From the NCBI GenBank assembly GCA_033782935.1, contig JAWQEG010000259.1, positions 93,501 through 157,500 of the forward strand: DNA of 64,000 nucleotides, given 5' to 3'. Both the position numbers and the translations under genes were made by a program. A model generated the notes under the pieces. The model was not told the origin of the DNA, made no database searches, and saw only the letters and a program-made list of their open reading frames with translations. Shown one piece after another: positions 39,002 through 49,902 of the stretch. This DNA comes from Petrolisthes cinctipes (taxonomy: Eukaryota > Arthropoda > Malacostraca > Decapoda > Porcellanidae). Each line of letters starts with the position of its first letter. The stretch's first letter is position 1.

Positions 39002-39080
39002 TGTGAGTGTGAGTGTGAGTGTGAGTGTGTGTGTGTGAGTGTGTTTGTGAATGAGAGGGAGGGAGGTGTGTGTGTTTGTG

Positions 39081-39146
<66 letters not shown>

Positions 39147-39654
39147 AGTGTGTGTGTTTGTGTTTATGTGAATGAGAGGGAGGGAGGTGTGTGTGTATGT
39201 GTACAGGTTGGTGATGTTATAATGTGTTGTGTGTGTGTAATGTGATGTGTTGTGTGTGTGTATGTGTATGTGTGTGTGTACAAGTTGGTGATGTTATAAT
39301 GTGTTGTGTGTGTGAAATGTGATGTGTTGTGTGTGTGTAATGTGTTGTGTTGTGTTGTGTGTGTGTGTATGTGTATTTATAATATGTATGTATGTGTATT
39401 TGTGTGTATTTATAACATGTGCATTGATGTATATGTGTTTAAAATATGTAAGTGTATGTGTGGTGTGTGTGTGTGAGAGAGAGAGAGAGAGAATGTGTGT
39501 ATATGTGCGTCTGTGTGTGTGTGTTATTAAATTGAAGATATCTGACTTATTTATACCATATGTGCATCTCTCTGTGTGTGTGTGTTATTAAATTGAAGGT
39601 ATGTGTCCTGTTTATAACACATGTACGTTTCTGTGTGTGTGTACAGGTGGGTAG

Positions 39655-39700
<46 letters not shown>

Positions 39701-39835
39701 AGGTGGGTAGTTGTGTGTGTGTACAGGTGGGTAGTTGTGTGTGTGTATGTGTGTACAGGTTGGTGGTGTATGTGGCCTGGTTATAACACATGTACATTTC
39801 TGTGTGTGTGTGTGTGTGTACAGGTTTGTGGTGTA
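38904..39835. repeat. (GT)n/(GA)n and acceptor-like repeat array
   Basis: GT and GA dinucleotide blocks mixed with units of acacatgtacatttctgtgt, (gt)n, and tacaggttggtggtgta or tacaggtgggtagttg (39202, 39642, 39698, 39724, 39753, 39818). Each unit resembles the end of the intron plus the start of exon 14. Confidence 0.85.
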
Positions 39836-40519
39836 CAGTTGCCGACGAATGGATCGAGGACAAGTAGCTTATAAATGGGGGGTAGTAAGCCTTCTGCACT
39901 TGGCAACACTGTCGTTCATATTATGAATCTTTATCATGCGGTTTATTCGTCTGGCGGATGGAAACGTATTTGGAACTACATTTGTTTCACGGGTTCGTGA
40001 ACAAATCAAATGCCATCAAATTCCTTTTTGATCACAAGTTTTCCATCTAAGTTCCTTTTCCTCGCTCAGTGGCTCGCTACTTGAACATATTTTTTCATCT
40101 TAGTGCTACATAATCATGCTTTGGTGCTAGTTTCACCTTATATTAGTTAAATAATAATGTGCAACACAATTTCACCTTTGAATGGCACTTTTCACAATGC
40201 AAACAAAAATATTATCAAAATATATCGGGTGTATTTGTGGTCTTACGTTTCTCTCTTTGCAGTATATCATATAAGGACATGACATTCACGTTAAATTATT
40301 TAATTGCATACCAAGATGCAAACCTAATATGGCAACAAATCACCAATAAATCTTTGAGCCACTCTTGTGCCAACAAAATCCCCAGACCTGTTTCGATCTA
40401 CCAGACAAGTAAACCCCATGAAAATGATCTATCAATGAGCAACAGTGTTACCAAGTGTGGAAGGCATCCTACCACCATGTTTCTGAGCTGCTTGTCCTCG
40501 ATCCATTCGTCGGCAATTG
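39836..40519. mobile_element. MITE, TA-flanked, ~85-bp inverted ends
   Basis: 684 bp. Left end CAGTTGCCGACGAATGGATC, GAGGACAAGTAGC; right end inverted CAATTGCCGACGAATGGATC, GAGGACAAGCAGC, with similarity continuing through cacttggcaacactgt and its inverse. TA on both sides (39834-39835 and 40520-40521). Inserted within an acceptor-like repeat unit (gtggtgtac / gtacgtggcctg). No transposase. Tc1/mariner-type by target only. Confidence 0.8.
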
Positions 40520-40750
40520 TACGTGGCCTGTTTATAGCACATTTACGTTTCTGTGTGTGTGTGTGTGCATTATTAAATTGAAAATATGTGTCCTGTTTAT
40601 AACACATGTGCGTCTGTGAGTATGTGTGTGTGTGTGTTATTAAATTGAAGATATCTGACTTATTTATAACATATGTGCATCTGTGTGTGTGTGTGTGTGT
40701 TTGTGTGTGTACAGGTTGGCGGTGTAGATGGCCTGTTTATAACACATGTA
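40520..40750. repeat. GT-rich acceptor-like repeat array, continued
   Basis: Units with attaaattgaagatatctga, cttatttataacatatgtgc, (gt)n and tacaggttggcggtgta (40710). Confidence 0.8.
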
Positions 40751-41141
40751 CAGTCGCGTGCACCAATCGGTATCCCCCCTCTTTTCTGAAGCCCATGGTG
40801 AGAGAAGAGCAGGGAATCGAACACATTATTGCAGATTACCTCCTTCTGGTGTGTTATGGACGGTATTGGTAATTCAAGTGAATGTTTAATCATACATATC
40901 AACATCAATAGTCAGTGATATCACATCTAACTGGCAACTATCCCACCCAGCCCTCTTATGAAAGTTGCCATTAGGCTTGATAATACTGATGTTGATATCT
41001 GTGATTAAATATTCATTTGAATTACCAATACCGTCCATAACACACTAGAAGGAGGTAATCTGCAATAATGTGTTCGATTCCCTGCTCTCCTCTCACCATG
41101 GCTTCAGCCAAGAGGGGGATATCGATTGGTGCATGCGACTG
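40751..41141. mobile_element. MITE, TA-flanked, ~150-bp inverted arms
   Basis: 391 bp. Left CAGTCGCGTGCACCAATCGG, right inverted CAGTCGCATGCACCAATCGA, TA at 40749-40750 and 41142-41143. The arms (for example gggaatcgaacacattattg, cagattacctccttc and accaataccgtccataacac) are complementary over nearly the whole length, so the element folds into a long hairpin. No coding. Confidence 0.85.
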
Positions 41142-41231
41142 TACGTCTGTGTGTGTGTGTGTGTATAGGTGGGTAGTTGTGTGTGTGTGTTATTAAATTG
41201 AAGATATCTGACCTATTTATAACACATGTGC

Positions 41232-41269
<38 letters not shown>

Positions 41270-41394
41270 AAATTGAAGATATATGACTTATAACACATGT
41301 ACATTTCTGTGTGTGTGTGTGTGACCTATTTATAACACATGTACATCTGTCTGTGTGTGTGTACAGGTTGGTGGTGTACTATAACACATGTACA

Positions 41395-41448
<54 letters not shown>

Positions 41449-41459
41449 ACACATGTACG

Positions 41460-41513
<54 letters not shown>

Positions 41514-41556
41514 ATTAAATTGAAGATATCTGACCTATTTATAACACATGTACTTT

Positions 41557-41597
<41 letters not shown>

Positions 41598-41747
41598 AAA
41601 TTGAAGATATCTGACTTATTTATAACACATGTACATCTGTGTGTGTGTGTGTGTGTGTACAGGTTGGTGGTGTACTAACACATGTATGTCTCTGTGTGTG
41701 TGTGTGTGTGTGTGTGTACAGGTTGGTGGTGTACTAACACATGTATG

Positions 41748-41782
<35 letters not shown>

Positions 41783-41831
41783 AGGTTGGTGGTGTACTAA
41801 CACATGTACGTCTCTCTGTGTGTGTGTACAG
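41142..41831. repeat. Duplicated 3' splice-site array before exon 14
   Basis: Repeated units: acacatgtacatctctgtgt, (gt)n, tacag|GTTGGTGGTGTAC. Acceptor-like tacag plus the first 13 nt of exon 14 occur at 41363, 41658, 41718, 41780 and finally at the true exon (41827). A 50-bp (TC)n run lies at 41462-41510. Confidence 0.9.
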
Positions 41832-41969
41832 GTTGGTGGTGTACGTGGAGCCAGCAATGTACAAACAATACAAGTGTCTACAGCAGCAGGTGGTGTACAA
41901 ACTATCAAAGTGGCTCTACCTCCAGGAACACAAACACTGGCTAAGGTTACTCCACATCAACTGGCCAAG
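41832..41969 (+). CDS. NFRKB: NFRKB-like, window exon 14
   Basis: Acceptor gtacag at 41826-41831, donor AAG|gtatgt at 41970; 138 nt, phase 0 to 0. Encodes residues 888-933: VGGVRGASNVQTIQVSTAAG, GVQTIKVALPPGTQTLAKVT, PHQLAKV-type end. This VQTIxV repeat style resembles the Q/T/V-rich C-terminal half of NFRKB. The exon start is pre-duplicated upstream many times and the exon end is duplicated downstream at 42020-42092. Confidence 0.8.
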
Positions 41970-42019
41970 GTATGTACACACACACATACATATACATACA
42001 GACTTATATACACACATAC

Positions 42020-42092
42020 ACAAACTATCAAAGTGGCTCTACCTCCAGGAACACAAACACTCACTAAGGTTACTTCACATCAACTGGCCAAG
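42020..42092 (+). repeat. Partial exon 14 duplicate with donor
   Basis: About 73 nt, coding QTIKVALPPGTQTLTKVTSH QLAK if read in frame, followed by the same donor and intron start gtatgtacacacacacatac. Offset from the original is exactly 123 nt (41 codons), and the frame is open across the intervening CA repeat. It lacks its own AG acceptor at the boundary, so use would need intron retention. Two to three substitutions relative to exon 14. Confidence 0.85.
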
Positions 42093-42697
42093 GTATGTAC
42101 ACACACACATACATATATACTGTTGCAGGCTAAGTCCTCCTCTAGCTACGAGATTTACCAACACGTGTGTTCAGGTAGCAGACCTTTCCTAAACACCACC
42201 TTCTCCTCCTTAATTCTCCGCTGGTAACAAGAACTAGCCCATGGCAATGTTATTAGTCTCTGAATATTAATGATAGCAGCATAGGTTATGTTACTTTACA
42301 AGGAAAGTGATTGAGTGGGATTGGATAGGAGTTACGAGTGGACATGAAAACAACATTAAGGTTTTACTATACTGTATAATGAATAAAATCACTTAGCACT
42401 AATATAGCATTCCACACCGTATAAGAAAGACACTCCTACCTACTACAATCAACAATAGCAAACCACATGGTCGAATGTTGAAAGGAGCTCTCTAGTTCCC
42501 ACGTCCGACCTCCGCTGATGTATACAAGAGAGAGAGAGCGAGACAACTGAACCTTGGCCTAGGTTCGCCTCGCAGGGCAGCCAAGTGTAGTTACCAACGG
42601 CATTCATTATGACCTACCAATAGCTAATTATTCCCATAACATGGAAGTGAACAGATGATACTACAATATTCCTTATTATCTAAATATCCAACTTAAG
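42093..42697. other. Intron; nothing recognised
   Basis: Unique-looking AT-rich sequence. No transposon coding or inverted repeats detected by eye. Confidence 0.5.
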
Positions 42698-42699
42698 TA

Positions 42700-43673
42700 C
42701 ACCTCGGTCTCATATAGAACGTGTTCACATAGAACGATTCTCGTATAGAACGAGCGACCAAAATATTAGCTTAAAATTATTTTATAAAACATTTGCATCC
42801 ATATAGAACGGGTGACGAAAATAAGTGAAGCAAATCCGAGGAGTTCTTATATAAAACGAGCGAAATCATAATGAACGTGCCAGGAAATGATATCACTGGC
42901 GTCTGTACAGTGTGAGTGAATGTGTTCCCGCCATGCCTCCCGCTCCTTCCCACTACCCAGTGTTGCCAGCAGCAAGGAAATTTCTCTATTTTAGGGAATT
43001 TTGAAATCCACACAGGGAAATTATATAAAGATTGTTCAAAAGTAAACAGGGAAAGTCTTACCAGAAGAAATACCAAAAAGACCGTCAATGTTCAAGAGTA
43101 AACAGGGAGTTATTGAGGCATAAAGGGAAATTCTAAAGTTGAAGTTAGGGAAATTTTGTGTTTGACTCGCTCGTTTTTAGTGATTATGAGTTAACTACCA
43201 GCTTCAACGCTCAGTCATGCCAGGTGGTGCATTTACAAAACGGAAGGCCATATCCTTCGATATAAAGAAGTTATTTCTCGGAAAGAGAAAGGAGAAGGAA
43301 ACACCAGCGTATGGTTAATAAAAGAAAACAAACGATGATCACACGCTATCTTCCCCCCTACCACCTCCACCACCATCACGCACTATCTCCCCCCTACCAC
43401 CTCCACCACCACAGATGCCGCCGAATCGTCTCAGTCACATGAGTCGCCTGCGAAAACCTTAATACGAATTGTAAAATTCATTTTACATACATCCCTGTAG
43501 GATTAAGGCAAGAAAAACCTTGAAAAGTATTTTATGTTAATTTTAGGGACAATTTTGGTGACTGATCGACCAATTGTCGTTTTCCCCATAGGTTACGTGT
43601 ATCACATAGAATGATTTCACATAAAACAACGTCTTCTATCGACCTATTGGATGTTCTATACGAGACCTAGGTG
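42700..43673 (+). mobile_element. Pogo-like deletion derivative (974 bp)
   Basis: Inverted ends CACCTCGGTCTCATATAGAAC and CACCTAGGTCTCGTATAGAAC flanked by TA (42698-42699, 43674-43675). Subterminal repeats of catatagaacg. A short plus-strand peptide at 43218 (MPGGAFTKRKAISFDIKKLF) resembles the first helix of pogo/CENP-B-type transposases (KRKAISxxxK) but soon meets a stop. The rest is deleted. A stretch at 42960 (tgttgccagcagcaaggaaa) faintly echoes 2770. Confidence 0.72.
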
Positions 43674-43859
43674 TACAATACAACTTGGTAATACAATACA
43701 ATACAACATACAATACAACATACAACATAGAATAAATATATCGGGCACTTGGTGGCCTACGGTAAGAAATGTAAGGAGTGGCCTTGACACATGAGGGAGA
43801 ACGGCGCCTAGGCCTATAGACTGGGGGATAACTATGGTAATTCAAGGCCGCACATATGT

Positions 43860-44076
43860 ATACGTGACAATAAACATACACAGACCTATATACACACACA
43901 CATACACACACACAGACTTATACACACACACACATACACACAGACTTATATACACACACACATATACAGACTTTATATACACATACACATACACACAGAC
44001 TTATATACACACACACATATACAGACTTATATACACATACACACACACACAGACTTATAAACACATACACACAGAC

Positions 44077-44107
<31 letters not shown>

Positions 44108-44465
44108 GACTTATATATACACATACACACACTCAGACTTATATACACATACACAGACAGACACACACACAGACTTATATACCCACACAGACTTATATAC
44201 CCACACACACACACACACACAGACTTATATATATACCCACACACACACAGACTTATATATATACACACACACACACACACAGACTTATATATATACACAC
44301 ACACACACACACACAGACTTATATATACACATACACACACTCACAGACTTATATACACATACACACACACAGACACACACACTGACTTATACACACACAC
44401 AGACTTATATACACATACAGACTTATATACACACATACAGACTTATATACACACATACACACACA
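43860..44465. repeat. CA minisatellite with cagacttatata units
   Basis: Repeated acacacagacttatatacac units, about twenty copies of varying length. The same motif appears at 41990-42020 beside exon 14. Confidence 0.95.
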
Positions 44466-44479
44466 CAAAATGCTAAAGT

Positions 44480-44499
44480 TAGTACTCTCTCTCTCTCTA

Positions 44500-44554
<55 letters not shown>

Positions 44555-44754
44555 TTACTATATTTATACATTTATTTATTTATTTATTTATGTATTTATT
44601 TATTTATTTGTTTATCAATATATTTATGCATTTATATATTTACTTTTTTATTAATATATTTATGCATTTATTTATTTATAATTTTATTAATTTATTAATA
44701 TATTTATGCATTTATTTATTAATTTATTAATATATTTATGCATTTCATCATCAT
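44480..44754. repeat. (TC)n then (TTTA)n microsatellites
   Basis: tc run to 44549, then attta tetranucleotides with atatttatgcatttatttat units. Confidence 0.95.
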
Positions 44755-45930
44755 CTTGGTTTAACGTCCTCCTCTTCCCTTTGCTGGGGTTGGACGTGCT
44801 ATGAGTCGTCTCCATTCCTCTCTATACTCCACATCTTCCTCTGTTATCTCTAAGTGTCTCATGTCCTCTACAACTACCCTCCTCCATGTTGTCCTTGGTC
44901 TTCTCACTCATCTTCTTCCCTCTACTTCCAACTCCATAGCCCTTCTCAATATGTTTTCCTGTTCTCTGCGCACATGACTAAACCATCTTAATCTTGCTCT
45001 CCGGATCCTGTCCTTTATGCTCTTCGCTCCACATATTCTTCTTACCTCTTCATTTGATACTCTGTCCCTCCACCTTACTCCTGTTATATACCTCAGCATC
45101 CTGTGATCACAAGTTGACAGAAGCTTCTCCAGCCTTACTGTCAGTGCCCACGTCTCTGAGGCATTCGTCAGTACAGGTCTAATGCAAGTACAGTCACGAG
45201 CATAAGTTTCTTTACCCCCCTGGCCCACGCACCACAAAGAGTTGGCACCTACTCCCTCTCCACATGGGTACCTTCCTCTCTGCTGTCTTACTTCTGGCTG
45301 CCTTCCTATTACCATCATCTTTGTCTTTGATCTGTTGACCCTCATTCCTCTTATATCCAACCTTCTCCATTCGTCAAACATACCCACAACTCTCTCCTCT
45401 GACTCTGCCATTAGTACCTTAGTACTAGATCATCAGCATACAGCATCTGGCATATGCTGTCTCCCCTCCCCCATCACCATCACAAGGTAAATGGGGCTTA
45501 ACACCGAGACCTTTGGTGAACTCCAACTCTGATGTCAAACTCCTCCGACGTTCCTGCCATGGCCTTCACTCTAGATCTTGAGTTCCTATACAGACCCATC
45601 AGTCACTCAGGCACCATCTGCCTCCTCAGTGCCCACTCAGTCGCTCTCCTCGGTATCCTATCAAAAGCCTTTTCCAGATCCCCCAAAATGTGGAACAGTT
45701 GCTTATTCTTCTCTCTGTACTTCTCCTGTAGTTGCCTCACAATAAAAATGGCGTTTATTGTTGATTTATTCTGCTGGAATCCAAACTGGTTTTCTTCAAT
45801 CTCCACAATGCCCCTCAACCTTGTCACCAGAATCTTCTCCCATACTTTCATACTATGCTCCAAAAGCCACACTCCTCTATAGTTTTCACATTTTTGTGCA
45901 TCTCCTTTTCCTTTATAGATTGGGATATTT
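44755..45930 (-). mobile_element. RTE-like LINE fragment, second family, antisense
   Basis: Minus-strand frames carry RT pieces MKVWEKILVTRLRGIVEIEE, NQFGFQQNKSTINAIFIVRQ, LGDLEKAFDRIPR, and near 45440-44900 ERVVGMFDEWRRLDIRGMRV, NRSKTKMMVIG, VLTNASETWALTVRLEKLLS, MLRYITGVRWRDRVSNEEVR, RARLRWFSHVRR. This is a different, BovB/RTE-like family from the copies at 19750 and 49386. The RT palm between the two parts is degenerate. About 50 bp at 45188-45240 (cagtcacgagcataag) resemble the end of the 40751 MITE type and interrupt the frame. Confidence 0.8.
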
Positions 45931-46034
45931 ATGCATGTATTTATTTATATATGTATTTATTTATTTATTTGTTTATTAATATATTTATTTATTTATTAAT
46001 ATATTTATTTATTTATTAATATATTTATTTGTTT
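45931..46034. repeat. (ATTT)n microsatellite
   Basis: atttatttatttatt repeats up to the exon 15 acceptor. Confidence 0.95.
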
Positions 46035-46042
46035 GTTAACAG

Positions 46043-46196
46043 GTAGCGAGCCAAGCAGTGAGTCGAGGGTCCGGGTCCGGGGCCGTGAAGGGGGCCGTGG
46101 CTATGAAGGGAACACACATACAGACAGCCGTGGGGGGTACAAACATTACCCCCGACACACTACTTAACACACAACACATTACTGCTTTAACTCAAG
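46043..46196 (+). CDS. NFRKB: NFRKB-like, window exon 15
   Basis: Acceptor gttaacag at 46035-46042, donor CAAG|gtaaac at 46197. Encodes residues 934-984: VASQAVSRGSGSGAVKGAVA, MKGTHIQTAVGGTNITPDTL, LNTQHITALTQ. The phrase NITPDTL recalls RITPDMM in the NFRKB C-terminal half. Phase 0 in, 1 out. Confidence 0.8.
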
Positions 46197-46640
46197 GTAA
46201 ACTTTATTATATACTTATTTATATAATATTCATACACTAATTTATATAATGTTAAATTTATATAATATTTATACACTAATTTATATAATGTTAAATTTAT
46301 ATAATGTTTATACACTAATTTATATAATGTTTATATACTAATTTATATAATATTTATAGATAGGTTTTGGTAATGTTTATTTATTTACATATACACGTGT
46401 ACATTTATTTATTTATTTGTTTACATATGTATTTATTTATTTATTATTTATTTGCATATATATTTATTTATTTATTTACATACATATACATATTTATTTA
46501 TTTACATACATATATATTTATTTATTTACATATATATTAATATATGTATTTATTTACAAACATACATACATATTTATTTATTTATTCATTTACATACATA
46601 TATATTTATTTATTTATTAATTTCGTTCTATGTTGGTACA
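46197..46640. repeat. AT-rich (ATTT)n repeats
   Basis: Tandem ataatgtttatacactaatt units followed by atttattta and catacatata repeats. Confidence 0.9.
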
Positions 46641-46641
46641 G

Positions 46642-46817
46642 GTGGAGTGGTTGTGAGTGGTGGAGGGAGTGGCAACAAGACCCGCTCCCCCATAGTGACC
46701 CTAACGACACGAGAAGCGGCACGACTCACCCCACACTCACCAACACCAACCACTACTACCACTACTACACCATCACCAACCACACACCACCATCACCACC
46801 ATCATCACCATACACAG
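46642..46817 (+). CDS. NFRKB: NFRKB-like, window exon 16 (poly-Thr, poly-His)
   Basis: Acceptor ggtacag at 46635-46641, donor CACAG|gtaagt at 46818. Encodes residues 985-1043: GGVVVSGGGSGNKTRSPIVT, LTTREAARLTPHSPTPTTTT, then TTTPSPTT, nine consecutive His, TQ. Low-complexity coding repeats from cca/cac codons. Phase 1 in, 0 out. Confidence 0.75.
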
Positions 46818-46897
46818 GTAAGTAAGGAAATGTGTATGTGTGTGTGTAAGTAAGTATGTAAGTAGAGTGGTAATTCACAATGACGTGAAGAGCAGCA

Positions 46898-48470
46898 TGC
46901 TGAGAAAAACACACTTTTTATAGACAGAAAGTATTTATTGTGGACGTTTACACACACACATGCACATAGAAAGACACACTTACTTACTTACTTATACACA
47001 CTCACACACACACACTGACATACTAACTTACACACATATATACTTGCTGAGAAAAATCCACTTTTTTATAGACAGAAAGTATTTATTGTGGACGTTTCCT
47101 CTTCAGCAGTACAGAGTTGAATGAAACATGAAAAGAAATAAGTAGCTGACAATACCCGGGAATGGAGGGTGGAGGGAGGGACAAGGTGTGTCTACTGATG
47201 ACAGTACCTGGGAATGGAGGGAGGGACAAGGTGTGTCTACTGATGACAGTACCTGGGAATGGAGGGTGGAGGGAGGGACAAAGTGTGTCTACTGATGACA
47301 GACAGGCCACACCTCACCTCACCCCACCCATCAGACCCTATGGGGTCGCCTTTATCCCCCATCCTTAGTCATTTGTATATGGAATTTTTTTAAACTGAGT
47401 TATTATCCAACATTGCACCCCCAAATTTAATATGGCATAGGTATGTAGATGACATTTTCTCCTTTTGGCCCAACAGTCTTAATAATTTTGAAGATTTCTT
47501 TTGGTTCCATCCATCAATTTCAAAATTGAATGGGAGATTGATGGATCCCTACCCTTCCTTGATGTTTTGGTTACTAAAATTAATGACTTCCCTACTTTCA
47601 CTGTCTACAGGAAACCTACTCATTGTGATATGTACATCCACTTTTTCTCTTATCATAATGATTGTATCAAATTGTCTGTCATATCTACCTTGTTTCTCAG
47701 AGCATTAAGAATTTGTAGCCCCAAAATTTAGAGGTAGAAAACAACAAAATTTGGATTATATTCCGTAACTTGAAATATCCTGATTGGTTTATCAGAAAAG
47801 CTAATTATAAGGCTAGGAAAACTTTCTATGTTCCTAAGTGTCAGTCTGATAAAACACCTTATTTATGTTTTCCTTATGTAAAAAGTCTTGAAAAAATTGA
47901 GTCCGTTAGCAGAGAACTTGATGTAAACATTGCCTTCAAATATACTTCTAGTATCAAAACTATTCTTGTAAGAAAATGCCACGGTTCAACCCCAAACAGT
48001 AGTATACAAAATTCCTTGTAAAGACTGTGACTTAGTTTATATAGGTGAAACTGGTAGATCTTTAGATGTTTGAATGAAAGAACATATACGTGATATGACG
48101 AATTGTAACACAAATAATGCTAACTTTGTCCATGCATAGACAACAACCACTTTATTGATTGGAATTCTGGTAAAATGATAATTAAGTGCAACAATTTCAA
48201 GAAATGTAGAATATTAGAATCATTATGTATACAGCACTATAAAAACTTTAACTTAAATGTAGGTATGTTCAAACTAGATCCATTAATGAGAACATTAGTG
48301 GTCAAATCCCTCCCAGATGTGAGGTCGGGTCCCTTAGGAGAGGCCAGGTCAGGTCGGATGGGTGAGGTGAAGTGGGGTGTGTGTAAGAGTGATGGTTTGT
48401 GTTTGTGTGTGTAAAAGAGTGAGGTGTGTGTGTGTGTGTGTGTAAAAAAAGTGGGTTTTTCTCAGCAAGT
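46898..48470 (+). mobile_element. Penelope-like element remnant (RT end plus GIY-YIG)
   Basis: Coding remnant 47338-48290. Ends: a ~50-bp stretch tgctgagaaaaacacacttt with tatagacagaaagtatttat occurs twice in tandem at the left (46898 and 47044), and its inverse (gtgggtttttctcagca) lies at 48450. Such terminal repeat arrangements are typical of Penelope elements. Between 47160 and 47300 are three units of a minisatellite (gtgtctactgatgacag). Heavily 5'-truncated and decayed. Confidence 0.72.
47338..48290 (+). pseudogene. Penelope reverse transcriptase / GIY-YIG endonuclease fragment
   Basis: In shifting frames: GSPLSPILSHLYMEFF, WHRYVDDIFSFWP (RT catalytic YVDD, 47437-47465), DGSLPFLDVLV, FPTFTVYRKPTHCDMYIHFF, RALRICS, NLKYPDWFIRKANYKARKTF, and CKDCDLVYIGETGRSL at about 48020 (GIY-YIG-type VYIGETGR), then CRILESLCIQHY. 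Order RT then GIY-YIG is diagnostic for Penelope-like elements. At least three frameshifts and stops. Confidence 0.8.
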
Positions 48471-48610
48471 ATGTAAGTATGTATGTGTGTAAGTGTATGT
48501 GTGTGTGTGTGTGTGTATAAGTAAATATGTAAGTGTGTGTCTATCTTACTGTGTGCATGTGTGTGTGTAAAGACTTAAAACACACTCACACACACACACA
48601 CACAGCTCTC
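48400..48610. repeat. GT/CA microsatellites before exon 17
   Basis: gtgtgtgt and gtaagtatgtatgtgtgta repeats, then acacacacacac near 48590. Confidence 0.9.
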
Positions 48611-48627
48611 TCCATTCCTACCAACAG

Positions 48628-48772
48628 AGCAGCGGCAGCAGTGTGGGCGTTGGCAAGCTGACCACAACACAACAACAACAAGCTTCACCTACAACTCACA
48701 AGTCGACCACAACCAGTCTGTTTTCTCTAGGCGGGATTAAGTTACTACAAGCAGCACCCCAACAACTAACAG
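48628..48772 (+). CDS. NFRKB: NFRKB-like, window exon 17
   Basis: Acceptor ccaacag at 48621-48627, donor ACAG|gttatt at 48773 (the phase-consistent choice). Encodes residues 1044-1091: SSGSSVGVGKLTTTQQQQAS, PTTHKSTTTSLFSLGGIKLL, QAAPQQLTG. The Q/T-rich composition suits the NFRKB tail. The last 23 nt plus donor and the start of the intron are copied at 49249-49290. Phase 0 in, 1 out. Confidence 0.8.
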
Positions 48773-48803
48773 GTTATTTTTATTATTATTATTATTATTA
48801 TTA

Positions 48804-48834
<31 letters not shown>

Positions 48835-49276
48835 TTATTATTATTATTATTATTATTTTATTATTATTATTATTATTATTTTATTATTATTATTATTATT
48901 ATTTTTTATTATTATTATTATTTTTTATTATTATTATTATTTTTTATTATTATTATTATTTTTTATTATTATTATTATTTTTTATTATTATTATTATTTT
49001 TTATTATTATTATTATTTTTTATTATTATTATTATTTTTTATTATTATTATTATTTTTTATTATTATTATTATTTTTTATTATTATTATTATTTTTTATT
49101 ATTATTATTATTTTTTATTATTATTATTTTTTATTATTATTATTTTTTATTATTATTATTTTTATTATTATTATTTTTTATTATTATTATTTTTATTATT
49201 ATTATTTTTTATTATTTTTATTATTATTATTTTTTATTATTTTTATTAAAGCAGCACCCCAACAACTAACAGGTTA

Positions 49277-49333
<57 letters not shown>

Positions 49334-49335
49334 TT
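48773..49335. repeat. (TTA)n array with exon 17 tail copy
   Basis: About 470 bp of (tta)n with a repeating ttattattattattatttttta pattern. At 49249 it meets a copy of the exon 17 end (agcagcaccccaacaactaa, cag|gttatttttattatta) and then continues as (tta)n. Confidence 0.95.
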
Positions 49336-49902
49336 TTAACATTTTTTTTAACATCTTTTTAACATCAGTGTGACCCTTTTTTTTTATGCTGACGGCCCGT
49401 GTCCCCCCTGGAATGAGCGCTGCATTGGCCTTGCCAGCCATCAGCAGCACCCCAGTGAGGGAGTGGACAGATATGGCTGCGGGCGGGGGGGGGGGGGGTC
49501 TCCAGGTTTCCCGGATGTGGGGGGAGGGGGGAAGTGGGGGTGCATGAGAGTGGTAGCAGTGAATGTGAATGGGATGGTTGAAAAGACAAAGAGGCGAGAA
49601 ATAGTTGAATGTTTTAAGAATGGAGGAGTGGATGTGATGGGAGTGACTGAGACACATATGAAAGGATGGGGAGTGGAGGAGTGTGAGGCTGGAGGAGAGA
49701 GTGTGATGTGGGAGGGAATGGAGGGAGGTGTAGTGTGGACAGGAATGAGTGAGAAGTGTAAAGGAAGAGGGAAGGAGGGGTGTGCAGTGCTGGTAGCACC
49801 AAGGGTATGGAAGAGAGTAGATGGACATGGATGGTGTGGGACGAGAGTGGCATGGATGACAGGAAAGATTGGTTTGGTAAGTATGCATGGGTGTGTGCGT
49901 GT

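Noticed and set aside
41682..42227. A single 181-codon gene across exon 14 and its duplicate
   Set aside because: The frame is open only because CA/GT repeats lack stops; splice sites and phases support a 46-codon exon.
48643..49269. 200-codon frame ending in poly-Tyr/Ile/Leu
   Set aside because: Only its first ~43 codons are exon 17; the rest is (TTA)n.
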